Of a stretch of 64,000 nucleotides of DNA, positions 27,326 through 36,419 are shown piece after piece. The DNA comes from Mycobacterium paragordonae. Its GTDB lineage: Bacteria; Actinomycetota; Actinomycetes; Mycobacteriales; Mycobacteriaceae. Both the position numbers and the translations under genes were made by a program. The stretch covers positions 5,332,001 to 5,396,000 of the forward strand of contig NZ_CP025546.1 in NCBI RefSeq assembly GCF_003614435.1, read 5' to 3'. Positions within the stretch are counted from its first letter, which is position 1, and every line of letters starts with the position of its first letter. The notes under the pieces were generated by a model. It saw only the letters and a list, made by a program, of their open reading frames with translations. It was not told the origin of the DNA and made no database searches.

Positions 27326-27688
27326 CTACGGGACTTCTTCGCCCCGCCGCGTGGCCTCACCCATCACCCGCCTGATTTCGGCGTCCTCACGCTGCGCCGC
27401 GGCCCGGTCACGCTCCGCCCGTTCCTCCACGCGCCGCAGTCGCTCCCGCTCGCGCTGCGCGGTAGCGCCCTCGCGTTCGTCCGCCTGCGACTCCCGCTCG
27501 TCGGCGGTCTGCTCGCGCTCGTCGGCGATACGGTCGCGTTCGTCGGCTATGCGTTCTCGCTCGTCAGCGACGCGCTCGCGCCTGCGCAGGTCCCTCTCGC
27601 GGCGCGCGAACGCCGTCTCACGGTTATTTCCCTCAGTAGCGCGCCGACCTAGCTCGCCCGAAGCCTCGGCGCGGTCCGCGTCGACCAC
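27326..27688 (-). CDS. Heptad-repeat coiled-coil protein (paralogue 1)
   Basis: A 120-residue, highly charged protein. Residues about 33-75 are consecutive seven-residue units of the form ExxADER (ERVADER, ERIADER, DRIADER, EQTADER, ESQADER), which predicts one continuous helix or coiled coil. It has no signal peptide or membrane segment. It resembles the protein at 28391-28960 in repeat type. Similar ADER-type heptads occur in other actinobacterial proteins, but I know no function. The GTG start is uncertain because no ribosome site is seen. Confidence 0.6.
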   Translation of the reverse strand: MVDADRAEASGELGRRATEGNNRETAFARRERDLRRRERVADERERIADERDRIADEREQTADERESQADEREGATAQRERERLRRVEERAERDRAAAQREDAEIRRVMGEATRRGEEVP

Positions 27689-27746
27689 CGCTCAACTGTA
27701 GCCCCGTGAACACGGCCGAAGACGGCCCCGGGCGGCCGACCTCCGT

Positions 27747-27752
27747 TAAAAT
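27747..27752 (+). promoter_or_regulatory. Probable -10 element TAAAAT for the DUF732 gene
   Basis: TAAAAT matches TANNNT in an otherwise GC-rich stretch. It would give a leader of about 60 bases before the DUF732 start at 27820, which has a strong GAGGGAGG ribosome site. Confidence 0.5.
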
Positions 27753-27819
27753 GCCGGGTAACTGTTTGCGCCTGTCCGGGCCGTCGGACGCGTCAAATTT
27801 TCTGAGGGAGGGGCACGCC

Positions 27820-28212
27820 ATGGTGGTGGCGAGAACCATCGCGTTGATAGTCCTTTCCGTGGGGTTGGCCGCGCCGGCCTATGCGGACGCGACAGACGAC
27901 GCGTTCATCACGAACCTCAACACCTCGGGTATGAATTTCGGGGCTCCCGACAAGGCGATCCAGATCGCGAAAACGGTTGTCTGCGGCTCGCTCAAGGACA
28001 ACCCCAGCACCAGCAATGCCGAGCTGACCACCAAGGTCACCGGTGCGACGAACTGGCCGGCACTCAACGCCGCCTACTTCACCGGCGCGGCGATCCAGGC
28101 CTACTGCCCGCAGTACGGCTCCCTCACGCCGCCGAGCGTTCCCAGCAAGGTTCCCACCGCCCCGAGCACGGCTCCGCCGACGCCGTCCACGTCGCCCGTG
28201 CAGAGCGCCTGA
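27820..28212 (+). CDS. Secreted DUF732-family protein
   Basis: A 130-residue secreted protein. The signal peptide (ARTIALIVLSVGLAAPAYA) is probably cut after AYA. The mature domain has DDAFITNLNTSGMNF and two Cys (VVCGSLKD; AYCPQYG), the DUF732 pattern of small mycobacterial exported proteins, followed by a Pro/Ser/Thr-rich tail. The role is unknown. The ATG at 27820 is chosen over the upstream frame because of GAGGGAGG at 27804-27811 and the signal peptide. It is flanked on both sides by heptad-repeat genes on the other strand. Confidence 0.85.
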   Translation: MVVARTIALIVLSVGLAAPAYADATDDAFITNLNTSGMNFGAPDKAIQIAKTVVCGSLKDNPSTSNAELTTKVTGATNWPALNAAYFTGAAIQAYCPQYGSLTPPSVPSKVPTAPSTAPPTPSTSPVQSA

Positions 28213-28390
28213 GCACCGTCAATCCTGTTGCTGCCGAACCTGATTCAGGTAGGCGCAGGATCGGCCAATGTTTCTTCAAGACCGTTGACGTGATCATGGG
28301 CGGGCGTCGACGTGTTCGAAACATCTCGACATCCCTTGCGGCGAAAGCTATTCGAACCAGGCATCGAAAACAACTTGAGCGGGTTTTCAG

Positions 28391-28960
28391 CTAGTCGCCG
28401 CTGCCCGTCTGGTTGCCTTCGGCCCGGCGTAGGTCAGCTTCGGCCGCCAACCTCGCCGCTTCACGCTCACTGGCGGCCCGCTCGCGCTCGACTTCCGCCT
28501 GCTCTCGCAGCGCAGCTGCCTCTTTGCGTTCCAGGCTCTGCTCCGAGCGCAGCTCATGGTTTGGCGGGCCGCTGGTGCCGACCTCTAAAAATCTGCTTTC
28601 CACTGACTCGCGTAGGTCCGCCGCCAATTCACGTTCATCGGCGATGCGCTCCCGCTCGTCGGCCAGCGCTTCACGCTGATTCGCGATCCGTTCTCGCTCA
28701 TCGGCGACGACTCCACGCCGATCGGCGAGCCTGCCGCGTAACTCGAAATACCGCTCAGTCCCCGCGGTCAGCCGCTCTCGGCGAGCGGTCAAGAGCTCCC
28801 TGGTCTGGGCGAGCGTCTCGCGTTCGTGAGCCAAGTGTTCTCGCTCCCCTGCAATGGCTTCGCGCTCTCCGGCAATCCTTTCGCGCTCGGACGCGATGCT
28901 TTCGCGCTCCGCTGCCGAGCCGATGATGTACTCGGCGCGGGTGGACTCTTGTTCCGGCAT
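28391..28960 (-). CDS. Heptad-repeat coiled-coil protein (paralogue 2)
   Basis: A 189-residue charged protein with two heptad blocks: residues about 16-58 (ERESIASERERIAGEREAI and onward) and about 84-112 (ADERERIANQREALADERER). A non-repetitive stretch containing SRFLEVGTSGPP follows, then a third charged helix. There is no signal peptide or membrane segment. It is probably a long homo-oligomeric helix. AGAGG precedes the ATG at 28960. It and the 27326-27688 gene share the ADERER-type unit and are probably related. The function is unknown. Confidence 0.65.
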   Translation of the reverse strand: MPEQESTRAEYIIGSAAERESIASERERIAGEREAIAGEREHLAHERETLAQTRELLTARRERLTAGTERYFELRGRLADRRGVVADERERIANQREALADERERIADERELAADLRESVESRFLEVGTSGPPNHELRSEQSLERKEAAALREQAEVERERAASEREAARLAAEADLRRAEGNQTGSGD

Positions 28961-29071
28961 CGGACCTCTTCACCTAACACGAGTGATGCATCAACAGATA
29001 GTCCCTTTGCCGCGTCGGATCTAGGGCCGATCGTCACCGCGTCTCTTTGATTACATGACTTCTGCCACCGG

Positions 29072-29470
29072 TCAGACGTTGAATTTGGCCCGAGCTTCCT
29101 CCGTGACGGGAGTGAACAGGTTGACCAGGTTTCCGTCCGGATCCCGGAACAACAGCGCGCGATTTCCCCACGGCATCGTTGTCGGCTCGGTGACCACTTC
29201 GGAGATGTGTTCGCGCAGTCGGTCCCACTCGGCGTCCACGTCATCGACGATGAATTCGATTATCGCCGAACGGTTTGCCGCCGGCTCGGCAGATCCATCC
29301 CCGAACAGGGGTACGGTTTTGTCGCTTCCGATGGCGAGCGTGCCGACGGCGGTGGGAATCTCCGCGAACAGTTCGTTACCCCAGTTGGCGGTTGCACCCG
29401 TGACCATCTCGTAGAACCAGACCAGTTGTTTCACGTCGGCAGTGATGAAGCGGATCGAAACGAATTTCAT
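29072..29470 (-). CDS. Glyoxalase/VOC-fold protein
   Basis: A 132-residue VOC protein starting MKFVSIRFITADVKQLVWFY, with the second half ALLFRDPDGNLVNLFTPV. The fold has two beta-alpha-beta-beta-beta repeats. WFYEMVTG is typical of the antibiotic-resistance or dioxygenase-like VOC branch. An AGGAG lies 11 bases upstream, slightly far. Upstream frame extension to 29617 is arginine-rich and runs into the inverted-repeat element. The function is unknown. Confidence 0.85.
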   Translation of the reverse strand: MKFVSIRFITADVKQLVWFYEMVTGATANWGNELFAEIPTAVGTLAIGSDKTVPLFGDGSAEPAANRSAIIEFIVDDVDAEWDRLREHISEVVTEPTTMPWGNRALLFRDPDGNLVNLFTPVTEEARAKFNV

Positions 29471-29570
29471 CGGGAAGCTGCTCCTCGCGGTGTCTGCCGG
29501 ACAGCCCGGCGGATGGGCTGGACGAACCTCACGATAGGCACGCACCCCGACAAGTCCCCGCCGATCCTGT

Positions 29571-29627
29571 CGAGATTGCGTCCACGGTCGTAGTTTGCGC
29601 TGGAACGCAGCCCTCAAAGCAATCTCG
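29571..29627. repeat. Dispersed inverted-repeat element, copy B
   Basis: CGAGATTGC (29571-29579) and GCAATCTCG (29619-29627) bound a 57-bp element with GGTCGT 6 bases inside the left arm, exactly as in the copy at 23146-23203. It lies between the VOC gene and the end of ychF. Confidence 0.75.
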
Positions 29628-29641
29628 ACGATGGGCCGGCC

Positions 29642-30715
29642 CTAGACGTTGAACCGGAACTCGACCACGTCCCCGTCGGCCATCACGTAATCCTTGCCCT
29701 CCATCCGGACCTTGCCCGCCGCCTTGGCCGCCGCCATCGAACCGGCGGCGACCAGATCGTCGAACGACACGATCTCGGCCTTGATGAACCCCTTCTCGAA
29801 GTCGGTGTGGATGACACCCGCCGCTTTGGGCGCGGTGTCGCCCTGGTGAATCGTCCACGCCCGCGCCTCTTTCGGGCCCGCAGTGAGATAGGTCTGCAGC
29901 TTCAGGGTGTGAAAACCTGCGCGCGCCAACGCATCCAGGCCCCGCTCGGTCTGGCCGATGGACTCCAGGAGTTCCGCCGCGGACTCGTCGTCGAGCTCGA
30001 TCAGCTCGGATTCGATTGCGGCATCGAGGAACACGGCATCGGCCGGGGCGACAAGCTCGCGTAACTCGGCGATCCGTGCGGCGTCGGTCAGCACCGACTC
30101 GTCGGCGTTGAACACGTACAGGAACGGTTTTGTGGTCAGCAGGTTCAGTTCGCGCAGCAAAGATGTGTCCACCCGTGCAGCAAACAGCGTCTTGCCGCTG
30201 TCGAGAATCTGCTGCGCAGCCACGGCGGCCTCGTGCACCGGCTTGCGCTCCTTGTTGGTGCGGGCCTCCTTCTCCAGCCTGGGCAGGGCGCGCTCCAGAG
30301 TCTGCAGGTCCGCGAGGATCAGCTCGGTCTCCACGATCTCGATGTCGGAGCGGGGGTCGACCTTTCCGGAGACATGCGTCACATCGTCGTCGGCGAAAAC
30401 CCGCACCACCTGACAGATCGCGTCGCATTCGCGGATGTGGGCCAGGAACTTGTTGCCCAGTCCGGCGCCTTCCGAAGCCCCTTTGACCAGCCCGGCGATG
30501 TCGGTGAAGGTCACCGGCGCCGGCACGACGCGGGCTGATCCGAACAGCTCTGCCAGCTTGTCCAGGCGCGGATCCGGCAGCGAGACGACACCCTCGTTGG
30601 GTTCGATCGTCGCGAACGGATAGTTGGCCGCCAACACGTTGTTGCGGGTCAGCGCATTGAACAGGGTCGACTTGCCGACGTTGGGCAGACCCACGATTCC
30701 CAGGCTTAGGCTCAC
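29642..30715 (-). CDS. ychF: Ribosome-associated P-loop ATPase/GTPase YchF (Rv1112-like)
   Basis: A 357-residue Obg-related NTPase. G1 motif GLPNVGKST at 9-17, then TIEPNEG, a G3-type [12 protein letters not shown], and a C-terminal TGS domain ending [14 protein letters not shown]. YchF/OLA1 proteins prefer ATP, bind ribosomes and affect stress responses. The length is standard. It is the first core gene after the accessory block. In M. tuberculosis I recall the vapBC32 toxin-antitoxin pair next to it, which is absent here. Confidence 0.97.
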   Translation of the reverse strand: MSLSLGIVGLPNVGKSTLFNALTRNNVLAANYPFATIEPNEGVVSLPDPRLDKLAELFGSARVVPAPVTFTDIAGLVKGASEGAGLGNKFLAHIRECDAICQVVRVFADDDVTHVSGKVDPRSDIEIVETELILADLQTLERALPRLEKEARTNKERKPVHEAAVAAQQILDSGKTLFAARVDTSLLRELNLLTTKPFLYVFNADESVLTDAARIAELRELVAPADAVFLDAAIESELIELDDESAAELLESIGQTERGLDALARAGFHTLKLQTYLTAGPKEARAWTIHQGDTAPKAAGVIHTDFEKGFIKAEIVSFDDLVAAGSMAAAKAAGKVRMEGKDYVMADGDVVEFRFNV

Positions 30716-30787
30716 GGGAAACCAAGTTTAGGGGGCACGCCAGCGATCACTGCCCAGCGATATACGGGCCTTTGGCCGGACAGCCGG

Positions 30788-30793
30788 TACGGT
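30788..30793 (+). promoter_or_regulatory. -10 element TACGGT of a leaderless gene
   Basis: TACGGT fits TANNNT and ends 6 bases before GTG 30800. There is no ribosome site, so a leaderless mRNA starting at the GTG is likely. Confidence 0.4.
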
Positions 30794-30799
30794 CATTAT

Positions 30800-32065
30800 G
30801 TGTCAGCGCAGCGGGAGAGAGCGGCGGTGGAGCCCAGTCACCGCTCCATCGTGCCTTCCATCCCAGGTGTGCCGTGGTGGGCGGCGGTGCTCATCGCCGT
30901 CGGAGCGACGGCCCTGGGGTATGCGTTCGACGCCGGTCACAAGGAGCTGACCCACACCTTCGCGAGCCTGTACATCGCCGGTTGTGTGGCAGCCGTCCTG
31001 GCGGTACGGCAGGCGGCGGTGTTCACCGCGGTCATCCAGCCACCGCTGATCCTGTTCTGCACCGTGCCCGGCGCCTACTGGCTGTTCCACGGCGGCAAGG
31101 TCGACAAGTTCAAGGACCTGTTGATCAACTGCGGTTATCCGCTTATCGAGCGGTTCCCGCTGATGCTGGGCACCGCGGGTGTCATCCTGCTGATCGGCCT
31201 GATCCGGTGGTACCTCGGCAAGAACAGCCGAACGGACGCGGCCGACGGGGACACGGCAACCGACGAAGCCCCGGCTGACCGACCGCCCCTGTTCAGCGGC
31301 TTTGTGGCGAAGCTGAGCTCTCTGTTGGCCGGCGACTCCTACGACGACGCCGATGCGGATGCGGCCAACGCGGCGCCCCCGGCCCATTCGAAAGGGCGGG
31401 CCGCCCGCAGCGGCCGGACCACCCGGAGCACCAGCCGGACGGCGCAGCGGACGGAACGGTCCCGCTCGCGGCACGCGCGCCCCGACGACTCCTACGACCC
31501 CGGCGCCGAGCGTCCCCGCCGCACCACCCGCAGAAGTACGGCGCCGTCCGCCGACACCCCCGAGTACGACCGGACCGACCTGCCGCCGCGGCCGCGCCGC
31601 CGGCGTCCGGAGGGCGACTCGGACCTGGGCGCCCACCCGCCCCGGGAGCTGCGCCGCGAACCGCACCCACGCCGCAGCGCATATGAGCGGCCACGCTCAA
31701 CCGAACGGCCCACTGAGCGGTCCTACGAGCGCCCTGAGCCGCGCAGCAGCCGGTTCAACCCGTATGACTCCTACGAGCGCCCCGCGCCCTCCGAGCGGAG
31801 TGAACGCCGCAGCCGCCATGAGCGGCGCCCGAGCAGCTACGAGCCCTACCCGCCCTACGAGCCGCCGTACGAACCCCGCAGCAGGCGCACCAACGGGTCG
31901 AACGGCGCCAACCCGACCCACCACCCGATTTCACAGGTGCGTTACCGCGGTGAGGCGCCCCGCGAACCGCGCGAACCGAGGGATGACCGCCGCGACGAAC
32001 CGCGTTCGGATCGGCGGAGCCGGTCCCGCGCACCGCGCAGGCCGCAGACCGAATCCTGGGAGTAG
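30800..32065 (+). CDS. Membrane protein with long basic low-complexity tail (Rv1111c-like)
   Basis: A 421-residue protein. The first 145 residues hold four membrane helices (around WWAAVLIAVGATALGYAF, SLYIAGCVAAVLAV, VIQPPLILFCTVPGAYWLF and LGTAGVILLIGLIRWYL). The remaining 270 or so residues are Arg/Ser/Pro/Tyr-rich, with repeated YERP and SYEPY units and almost no hydrophobic residues, so they are disordered and strongly basic in parts. Position between ychF and ispH matches Rv1111c (about 330 residues), so the tail is longer here. The tail may bind nucleic acid or a cell-division partner. That is inference. Confidence 0.8.
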   Translation: MSAQRERAAVEPSHRSIVPSIPGVPWWAAVLIAVGATALGYAFDAGHKELTHTFASLYIAGCVAAVLAVRQAAVFTAVIQPPLILFCTVPGAYWLFHGGKVDKFKDLLINCGYPLIERFPLMLGTAGVILLIGLIRWYLGKNSRTDAADGDTATDEAPADRPPLFSGFVAKLSSLLAGDSYDDADADAANAAPPAHSKGRAARSGRTTRSTSRTAQRTERSRSRHARPDDSYDPGAERPRRTTRRSTAPSADTPEYDRTDLPPRPRRRRPEGDSDLGAHPPRELRREPHPRRSAYERPRSTERPTERSYERPEPRSSRFNPYDSYERPAPSERSERRSRHERRPSSYEPYPPYEPPYEPRSRRTNGSNGANPTHHPISQVRYRGEAPREPREPRDDRRDEPRSDRRSRSRAPRRPQTESWE

Positions 32066-32070
32066 GTCGC

Positions 32071-33084
32071 TCAGCCCCGCGACCGGGCCGGCCGGATCTC
32101 TCGCGGCAGGGCGAACACCAGCGTCTCGTTGGCCGTCGTCACCGGTTGCACCATGTCGTAGCCGTACTCGGCCAACCGCTCCAGCACACCGCTCACCAGC
32201 ACCTCGGGAACCGACGCCCCGGACGTCACGCCGACCGTGGTGACGCCGTCCAGCCAGGCCGGGTCGATGTCGTCCGCCCAGTCCACCAGATGCGCCGCCC
32301 GCGACCCCGCATTCAGTGCCACCTCGACCAGCCGCACCGAATTCGACGAATTGCGGGAGCCCACGACGATCACCAATTCACACTCGGGGGCCATCGCCTT
32401 GACCGCGACCTGGCGGTTCTGGGTGGCGTAGCAGATGTCGTCGCTGGGCGGATCCTGCATCTTCGGGAAACGCTGGCGCAGCCGCTCGACGATCTCCATG
32501 GTCTCGTCCACCGACAGCGTGGTCTGGGACAGCCAGATGACTTTGTCCTCGTCACGGATGGTGACGCGGTCGACGGCTTCGACGCCGTCGACCAGCTGCA
32601 CGTGGTCGGGGGCTTCCCCGGCCGTGCCGACGACCTCTTCGTGGCCCTCGTGCCCGATCAGCAGGATGTCGTAATCGGCGCGGGCGAAGCGCTTGGCCTC
32701 GTTGTGCACCTTGGTGACCAGCGGGCAGGTGGCGTCGATGGTCTGCAGGTTGCGTTCGGCAGCGGCCTCGTAGACCGTCGGCGCGACGCCGTGTGCGGAG
32801 AACACGACGATGGCGCCCTCCGGTACCTGGTCGGTCTCCTCTACGAAGACCGCGCCCGCCCGGGCCAGCGTGTCCACCACGTGCCGGTTGTGCACGATCT
32901 CGTGCCGCACGTAGACAGGAGCGCCGTGCTTTTCCAGCGCACGCTCAACCGTCTCGACGGCCCGGTCCACCCCGGCGCAGTAACCGCGCGGCTCCGCCAG
33001 CAGCACCCGCTTGCGGTCCGGCGCGCCCTCGGAGGCCACCGTGCTCACCGCACCGGGAATCCCCATGTCAATAGTCGGCGCCAT
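32071..33084 (-). CDS. ispH: 4-hydroxy-3-methylbut-2-enyl diphosphate reductase (Rv1110-like)
   Basis: A 337-residue IspH/LytB. It performs the last step of the MEP pathway, reducing HMBPP to IPP and DMAPP in the cytosol. The three [4Fe-4S] cysteines are C36 (PRGYCAGVD), C120 (DATCPLV) and C218 ([11 protein letters not shown]). ETDQVPEGA and SRNSSNS are family motifs. The ATG at 33084 gives the M. tuberculosis LytB2-like start ([11 protein letters not shown]). The frame to 33111 is slightly longer without support. It supplies prenyl precursors, which is relevant to the UbiA gene further on. Confidence 0.97.
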   Translation of the reverse strand: MAPTIDMGIPGAVSTVASEGAPDRKRVLLAEPRGYCAGVDRAVETVERALEKHGAPVYVRHEIVHNRHVVDTLARAGAVFVEETDQVPEGAIVVFSAHGVAPTVYEAAAERNLQTIDATCPLVTKVHNEAKRFARADYDILLIGHEGHEEVVGTAGEAPDHVQLVDGVEAVDRVTIRDEDKVIWLSQTTLSVDETMEIVERLRQRFPKMQDPPSDDICYATQNRQVAVKAMAPECELVIVVGSRNSSNSVRLVEVALNAGSRAAHLVDWADDIDPAWLDGVTTVGVTSGASVPEVLVSGVLERLAEYGYDMVQPVTTANETLVFALPREIRPARSRG

Positions 33085-33173
33085 GTCCTTCAGGGTACGT
33101 TCCACGGACACGGATCCGCCATTTCGTCGCGACCAGCTTGGAGTTCGCCGCCGCGTGAGGCAGGCTGGGACGC

Positions 33174-33791
33174 ATGGCTACTGCACCGTACGGGGTTCGG
33201 CTGATCGTCGGCGCGGCGACAGTCGCCGTCGAGGAGACGATGCGGCTCCCGCGAACCATCCTGATGTACCCGATGACGCTGGCCAGTCAGGCGGCACACC
33301 TGGTGATGCGCTTCCAGCAAAACCTCGCCGAGCTGGTCATCAAGGGTGACACCACGCTGGAGAACATCTTCCCGCCCAAGGACGAGCAACCCGAGTGGGC
33401 GACGTTCGACGAGGATCTGGAGGTCTTGGACGGCGGGGCCGGCGGGGCCGGTGGGTTCTCCACCATCCCGGTGGACGGTCTGGATGAACGCCGCGCCGAG
33501 GGACGGTTCGCCTTGTACTCGGTGTCGGACACCGCGGAGAGCGTCGACTCGCCCACCCAGCCGGTCGCGGCCAGGAAGCCCAAGTCCGCCGCCGCGGCCA
33601 ACGTCCCGGCACCCACCGTGGCCACCGAACTCGACTACCCGCAGCTCACCCTGGCCCAGTTGCGGGCCCGGCTGCAGTCGCTGGATGTCGCCGAGCTGGA
33701 AGCGTTGCTGGCCTACGAGCAGGCCACCAAGGCCCGCGCCCCGTTCCAGACGCTGCTCGCCAACAGGATCACCCGCGCGACCGCCAAGTGA
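33174..33791 (+). CDS. Lipid-droplet-associated protein (Rv1109c-like)
   Basis: A 205-residue protein. The N-terminal half ([40 protein letters not shown]) is an amphipathic helix region, followed by an acidic, Gly-rich linker and a C-terminal helix ([27 protein letters not shown]). This is the plan of actinobacterial lipid-droplet-associated proteins, of which Rv1109c is the M. tuberculosis member by position. It probably binds the surface of triacylglycerol droplets. Its stop overlaps the GTG start of xseA (GTGA). Confidence 0.8.
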   Translation: MATAPYGVRLIVGAATVAVEETMRLPRTILMYPMTLASQAAHLVMRFQQNLAELVIKGDTTLENIFPPKDEQPEWATFDEDLEVLDGGAGGAGGFSTIPVDGLDERRAEGRFALYSVSDTAESVDSPTQPVAARKPKSAAAANVPAPTVATELDYPQLTLAQLRARLQSLDVAELEALLAYEQATKARAPFQTLLANRITRATAK

Positions 33792-35029
33792 CTCCGGCCG
33801 CGCAGACGAATTCGGCCGAGAATCCGTTCCCGGTTCGCGCGGTCGCCATCCGGGTGGCGGGCTGGATCGACAAGCTGGGCACCGTCTGGGTTGAGGGTCA
33901 ACTGGCCCAGATCAACATGCGGCCGAACTCCGGCACGGTGTTCATGGTGTTGCGCGACCCGGCCGCGGACATGTCGCTCACCGTCACCTGCTCACGCGAT
34001 CTGGTGCTGAGCGCGCCGGTGCGTCTGACCGAGGGCACCCAGGTGGTCGTCTGCGGCAAGCCGTCGTTCTATACCGGCCGCGGCACATTCTCGTTGCGGC
34101 TCAGCGAAATTCGTGCCGTCGGTGTGGGTGAGCTGCTGGCCCGCATCGAGCGGTTGCGCCGGCTGCTGGACGCCGAAGGATTGTTCGACCCGCGACTGAA
34201 GCGTCCAATTCCGTTTCTGCCCAACATGATCGGCTTGATCACCAGCCGGGCCAGCCATGCCGAGCGCGATGTCACAACCGTCGCCGAAGCACGTTGGCCC
34301 GCAGTGCGATTCGAGATCCGCCATGCCGCCGTCCAGGGGGTCAACGCCGTCGCGCAGGTCGTCGAGGCGCTGCGCGAGCTGGACGGGCACCCGGAGGTCG
34401 ACGTCATCGTGATCGCCCGCGGTGGCGGCAGCGTCGAAGACCTGCTGCCGTTCTCCGACGAGACATTGTGCCGGGCGATCTCGGCCTGCCGCACGCCGGT
34501 GATCAGCGCCGTGGGCCACGAACCCGACAATCCGCTCTGCGATCTGGTCGCCGACCTGCGCGCCGCCACCCCGACCGACGCGGCCAAGAAGGTGGTTCCG
34601 GACACCTCGGCCGAACAACGCCTGATCGCCGATCTGCGCCGGCGCAACGCTCAGGCGCTGCGGAACTGGGTTTCTCGCGAAGAGCGCTCGCTGGCCCAGT
34701 TGCGTAGCCGTCCGGTGCTGGCCGACCCACTGCGGATGGTGACCAGCCGCAGCGACGACGTGCACCGCGCCCGGGCAGCGCTGCGGCGCGACATCAACCG
34801 GATGCTCGCGGTGGAGACGGAGCGGGTCGGTCACCTCAGCGCGCGGTTGTCCACGCTGGGCCCGGCCGCCACCCTGGCCCGCGGCTATGCCGTGGTCCAG
34901 GTCCTCTCAGAAGATGACGGGCAGATCCTGCGCTCCGTCGACGACGCGCCGGCCGGCACCAGGTTGCGGGTGCGGGTCGCCGACGGCGCCATCGCCGCGA
35001 CGAGTGAAGGGCGGACCGATGGTTCCTGA
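33788..35029 (+). CDS. xseA: Exodeoxyribonuclease VII large subunit
   Basis: A 413-residue XseA. The N-terminal OB-fold (about 15-105) is followed by the catalytic domain with [29 protein letters not shown] and [15 protein letters not shown]. It degrades single-stranded DNA together with XseB. Overlaps with the previous gene (GTGA) and with xseB (xseB starts 11 bases before this stop) make an xseAB operon, as for Rv1108c-Rv1107c. Confidence 0.97.
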   Translation: MTPAAQTNSAENPFPVRAVAIRVAGWIDKLGTVWVEGQLAQINMRPNSGTVFMVLRDPAADMSLTVTCSRDLVLSAPVRLTEGTQVVVCGKPSFYTGRGTFSLRLSEIRAVGVGELLARIERLRRLLDAEGLFDPRLKRPIPFLPNMIGLITSRASHAERDVTTVAEARWPAVRFEIRHAAVQGVNAVAQVVEALRELDGHPEVDVIVIARGGGSVEDLLPFSDETLCRAISACRTPVISAVGHEPDNPLCDLVADLRAATPTDAAKKVVPDTSAEQRLIADLRRRNAQALRNWVSREERSLAQLRSRPVLADPLRMVTSRSDDVHRARAALRRDINRMLAVETERVGHLSARLSTLGPAATLARGYAVVQVLSEDDGQILRSVDDAPAGTRLRVRVADGAIAATSEGRTDGS

Positions 35030-35264
35030 CGAACAACACGAGGCGTCATCGGTTACGCCTATTAGTCAGCTTGGCTATGAAAATTGCCGAGATGAGCTAA
35101 TCGAAGTCGTGCGCCTTCTGGAGCAGGGCGGACTCGATCTCGACGCGTCGCTGAAGTTGTGGGAAAGGGGCGAGCAACTAGCCAAACGGTGCGAGGAGCA
35201 CTTAGCTGGTGCCCGTCAACGCGTCACCGAAGCCCTGGCCTCCGGCGAAGCCCCGGAAAGCTGA
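35019..35264 (+). CDS. xseB: Exodeoxyribonuclease VII small subunit
   Basis: An 81-residue XseB with the family core [20 protein letters not shown] and [18 protein letters not shown], a helical hairpin that binds XseA. ATG 35019 has AAGGG upstream and overlaps the end of xseA. The length is typical. Confidence 0.96.
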   Translation: MVPDEQHEASSVTPISQLGYENCRDELIEVVRLLEQGGLDLDASLKLWERGEQLAKRCEEHLAGARQRVTEALASGEAPES

Positions 35265-35316
35265 CCGCAGCAAAACTCATCCGCGAACTTGGTTCCGAAC
35301 TGGAACACGTTTCAGT

Positions 35317-35322
35317 TATTCT
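35317..35322 (+). promoter_or_regulatory. -10 element TATTCT of a leaderless gene
   Basis: TATTCT matches TANNNT, and the ATG at 35330 begins 7 bases after it with no ribosome site, so transcription probably starts at the A of the start codon. Confidence 0.55.
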
Positions 35323-35329
35323 CTCCGGC

Positions 35330-36412
35330 ATGGGTGATCCATCACTGACAACCGAACTCGGCAGCGTCCTGGTCACCGGGGGCTCCGGCTTCGTCGGCGC
35401 CAACCTGGTGAAGACCTTGCTGGAGCGTGGCCACCGGGTCCGGTCCTTCGACCGCGCCCCGTCGCCGCTGCCACAGCACCCGAAACTGGAAGTGCTACAA
35501 GGCGACATCACCGACAAGGCGGTCTGCGAGGCGGCCGTCGACGGCATCGACACGATCATCCACACCGCGGCCATCATCGACCTGATGGGCGGCGCGTCGG
35601 TGACCGAGGAATACCGGCAGCGCAGCTTCTCGGTCAACCTCGGCGGCACCCAGAACCTGGTGGAAGCCGGCCAGAAAGCCGGCGTCAAGCGGTTCGTCTA
35701 CACCGCCTCCAACAGCGTGGTGATGGAGGGTCAGAACATCGCCAACGGTGACGAGACGATGCCCTACACCAAGCGGTTCAACGATCTCTACACCGAGACC
35801 AAGGTGGCCGCTGAGCAATACGTCCTGTCCCAGAACGGTGTCGACGGGATGCTCACCTGCTCCATCCGTCCCAGCGGCATCTGGGGCACCGGCGACCAGA
35901 CGATGTTCCGCAAGCTGTTCGAGAGTGTGATCAAGGGCCACACCAAGGTGCTGGTGGGCCCGAAGTCGGTGAAGCTGGATAACTCCTACGTGCACAACCT
36001 GATTCACGGCTTCATCCTGGCCGGCGAACACCTGGTGCCGGGCGGCAGCGCGCCCGGGCAGGCGTACTTCATCAACGACGGCGAACCGATCAACATGTTC
36101 GAGTTCGCCCGGCCGGTGGTGGAGGCGTGCGGCGAGAAGTGGCCGACAATAAGGATTCCCGCGCCTCCGGTGCGTCTGGCGATGACGGCATGGCAACGAC
36201 TGCACTTCCAATTCGGTGCTCCCGCACCGCTTCTCGAGCCGCTGGCAATCGAGCGCGTGGCCATCAACAACTACTTCTCGATCGAGAAGGCGCGCCGCGA
36301 CCTGGGGTACGAGCCGCTGTTCACCACCGAGCAGGCGCTCAAGGAGTGTCTCCCGTACTACGTCGACCTGTTCCACAAGATGAAAACAGAGGCGAAGGCC
36401 GCCAAGAAGTAG
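35330..36412 (+). CDS. 3-beta-hydroxysteroid dehydrogenase (Rv1106c-like)
   Basis: A 360-residue extended SDR strongly resembling M. tuberculosis Rv1106c, which oxidises cholesterol and related 3beta-hydroxysterols to the 3-keto-4-ene form using NAD. Rossmann motif GGSGFVG at 17-23, catalytic Y154 and K158 (YTETK), and SIRPSGIWGTGDQTMF typical of 3beta-HSD. A membrane-associated C-terminal half is usual. The start at 35330 is favoured by the -10 element 7 bases upstream. Confidence 0.93.
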   Translation: MGDPSLTTELGSVLVTGGSGFVGANLVKTLLERGHRVRSFDRAPSPLPQHPKLEVLQGDITDKAVCEAAVDGIDTIIHTAAIIDLMGGASVTEEYRQRSFSVNLGGTQNLVEAGQKAGVKRFVYTASNSVVMEGQNIANGDETMPYTKRFNDLYTETKVAAEQYVLSQNGVDGMLTCSIRPSGIWGTGDQTMFRKLFESVIKGHTKVLVGPKSVKLDNSYVHNLIHGFILAGEHLVPGGSAPGQAYFINDGEPINMFEFARPVVEACGEKWPTIRIPAPPVRLAMTAWQRLHFQFGAPAPLLEPLAIERVAINNYFSIEKARRDLGYEPLFTTEQALKECLPYYVDLFHKMKTEAKAAKK

Positions 36413-36419
36413 GGGCGGC

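Noticed and set aside
32146-33204. 352-codon ORF opposite ispH
   Set aside because: IspH is certain by its three cysteines. The antisense frame is Val/Asp/Gly-rich without motifs.
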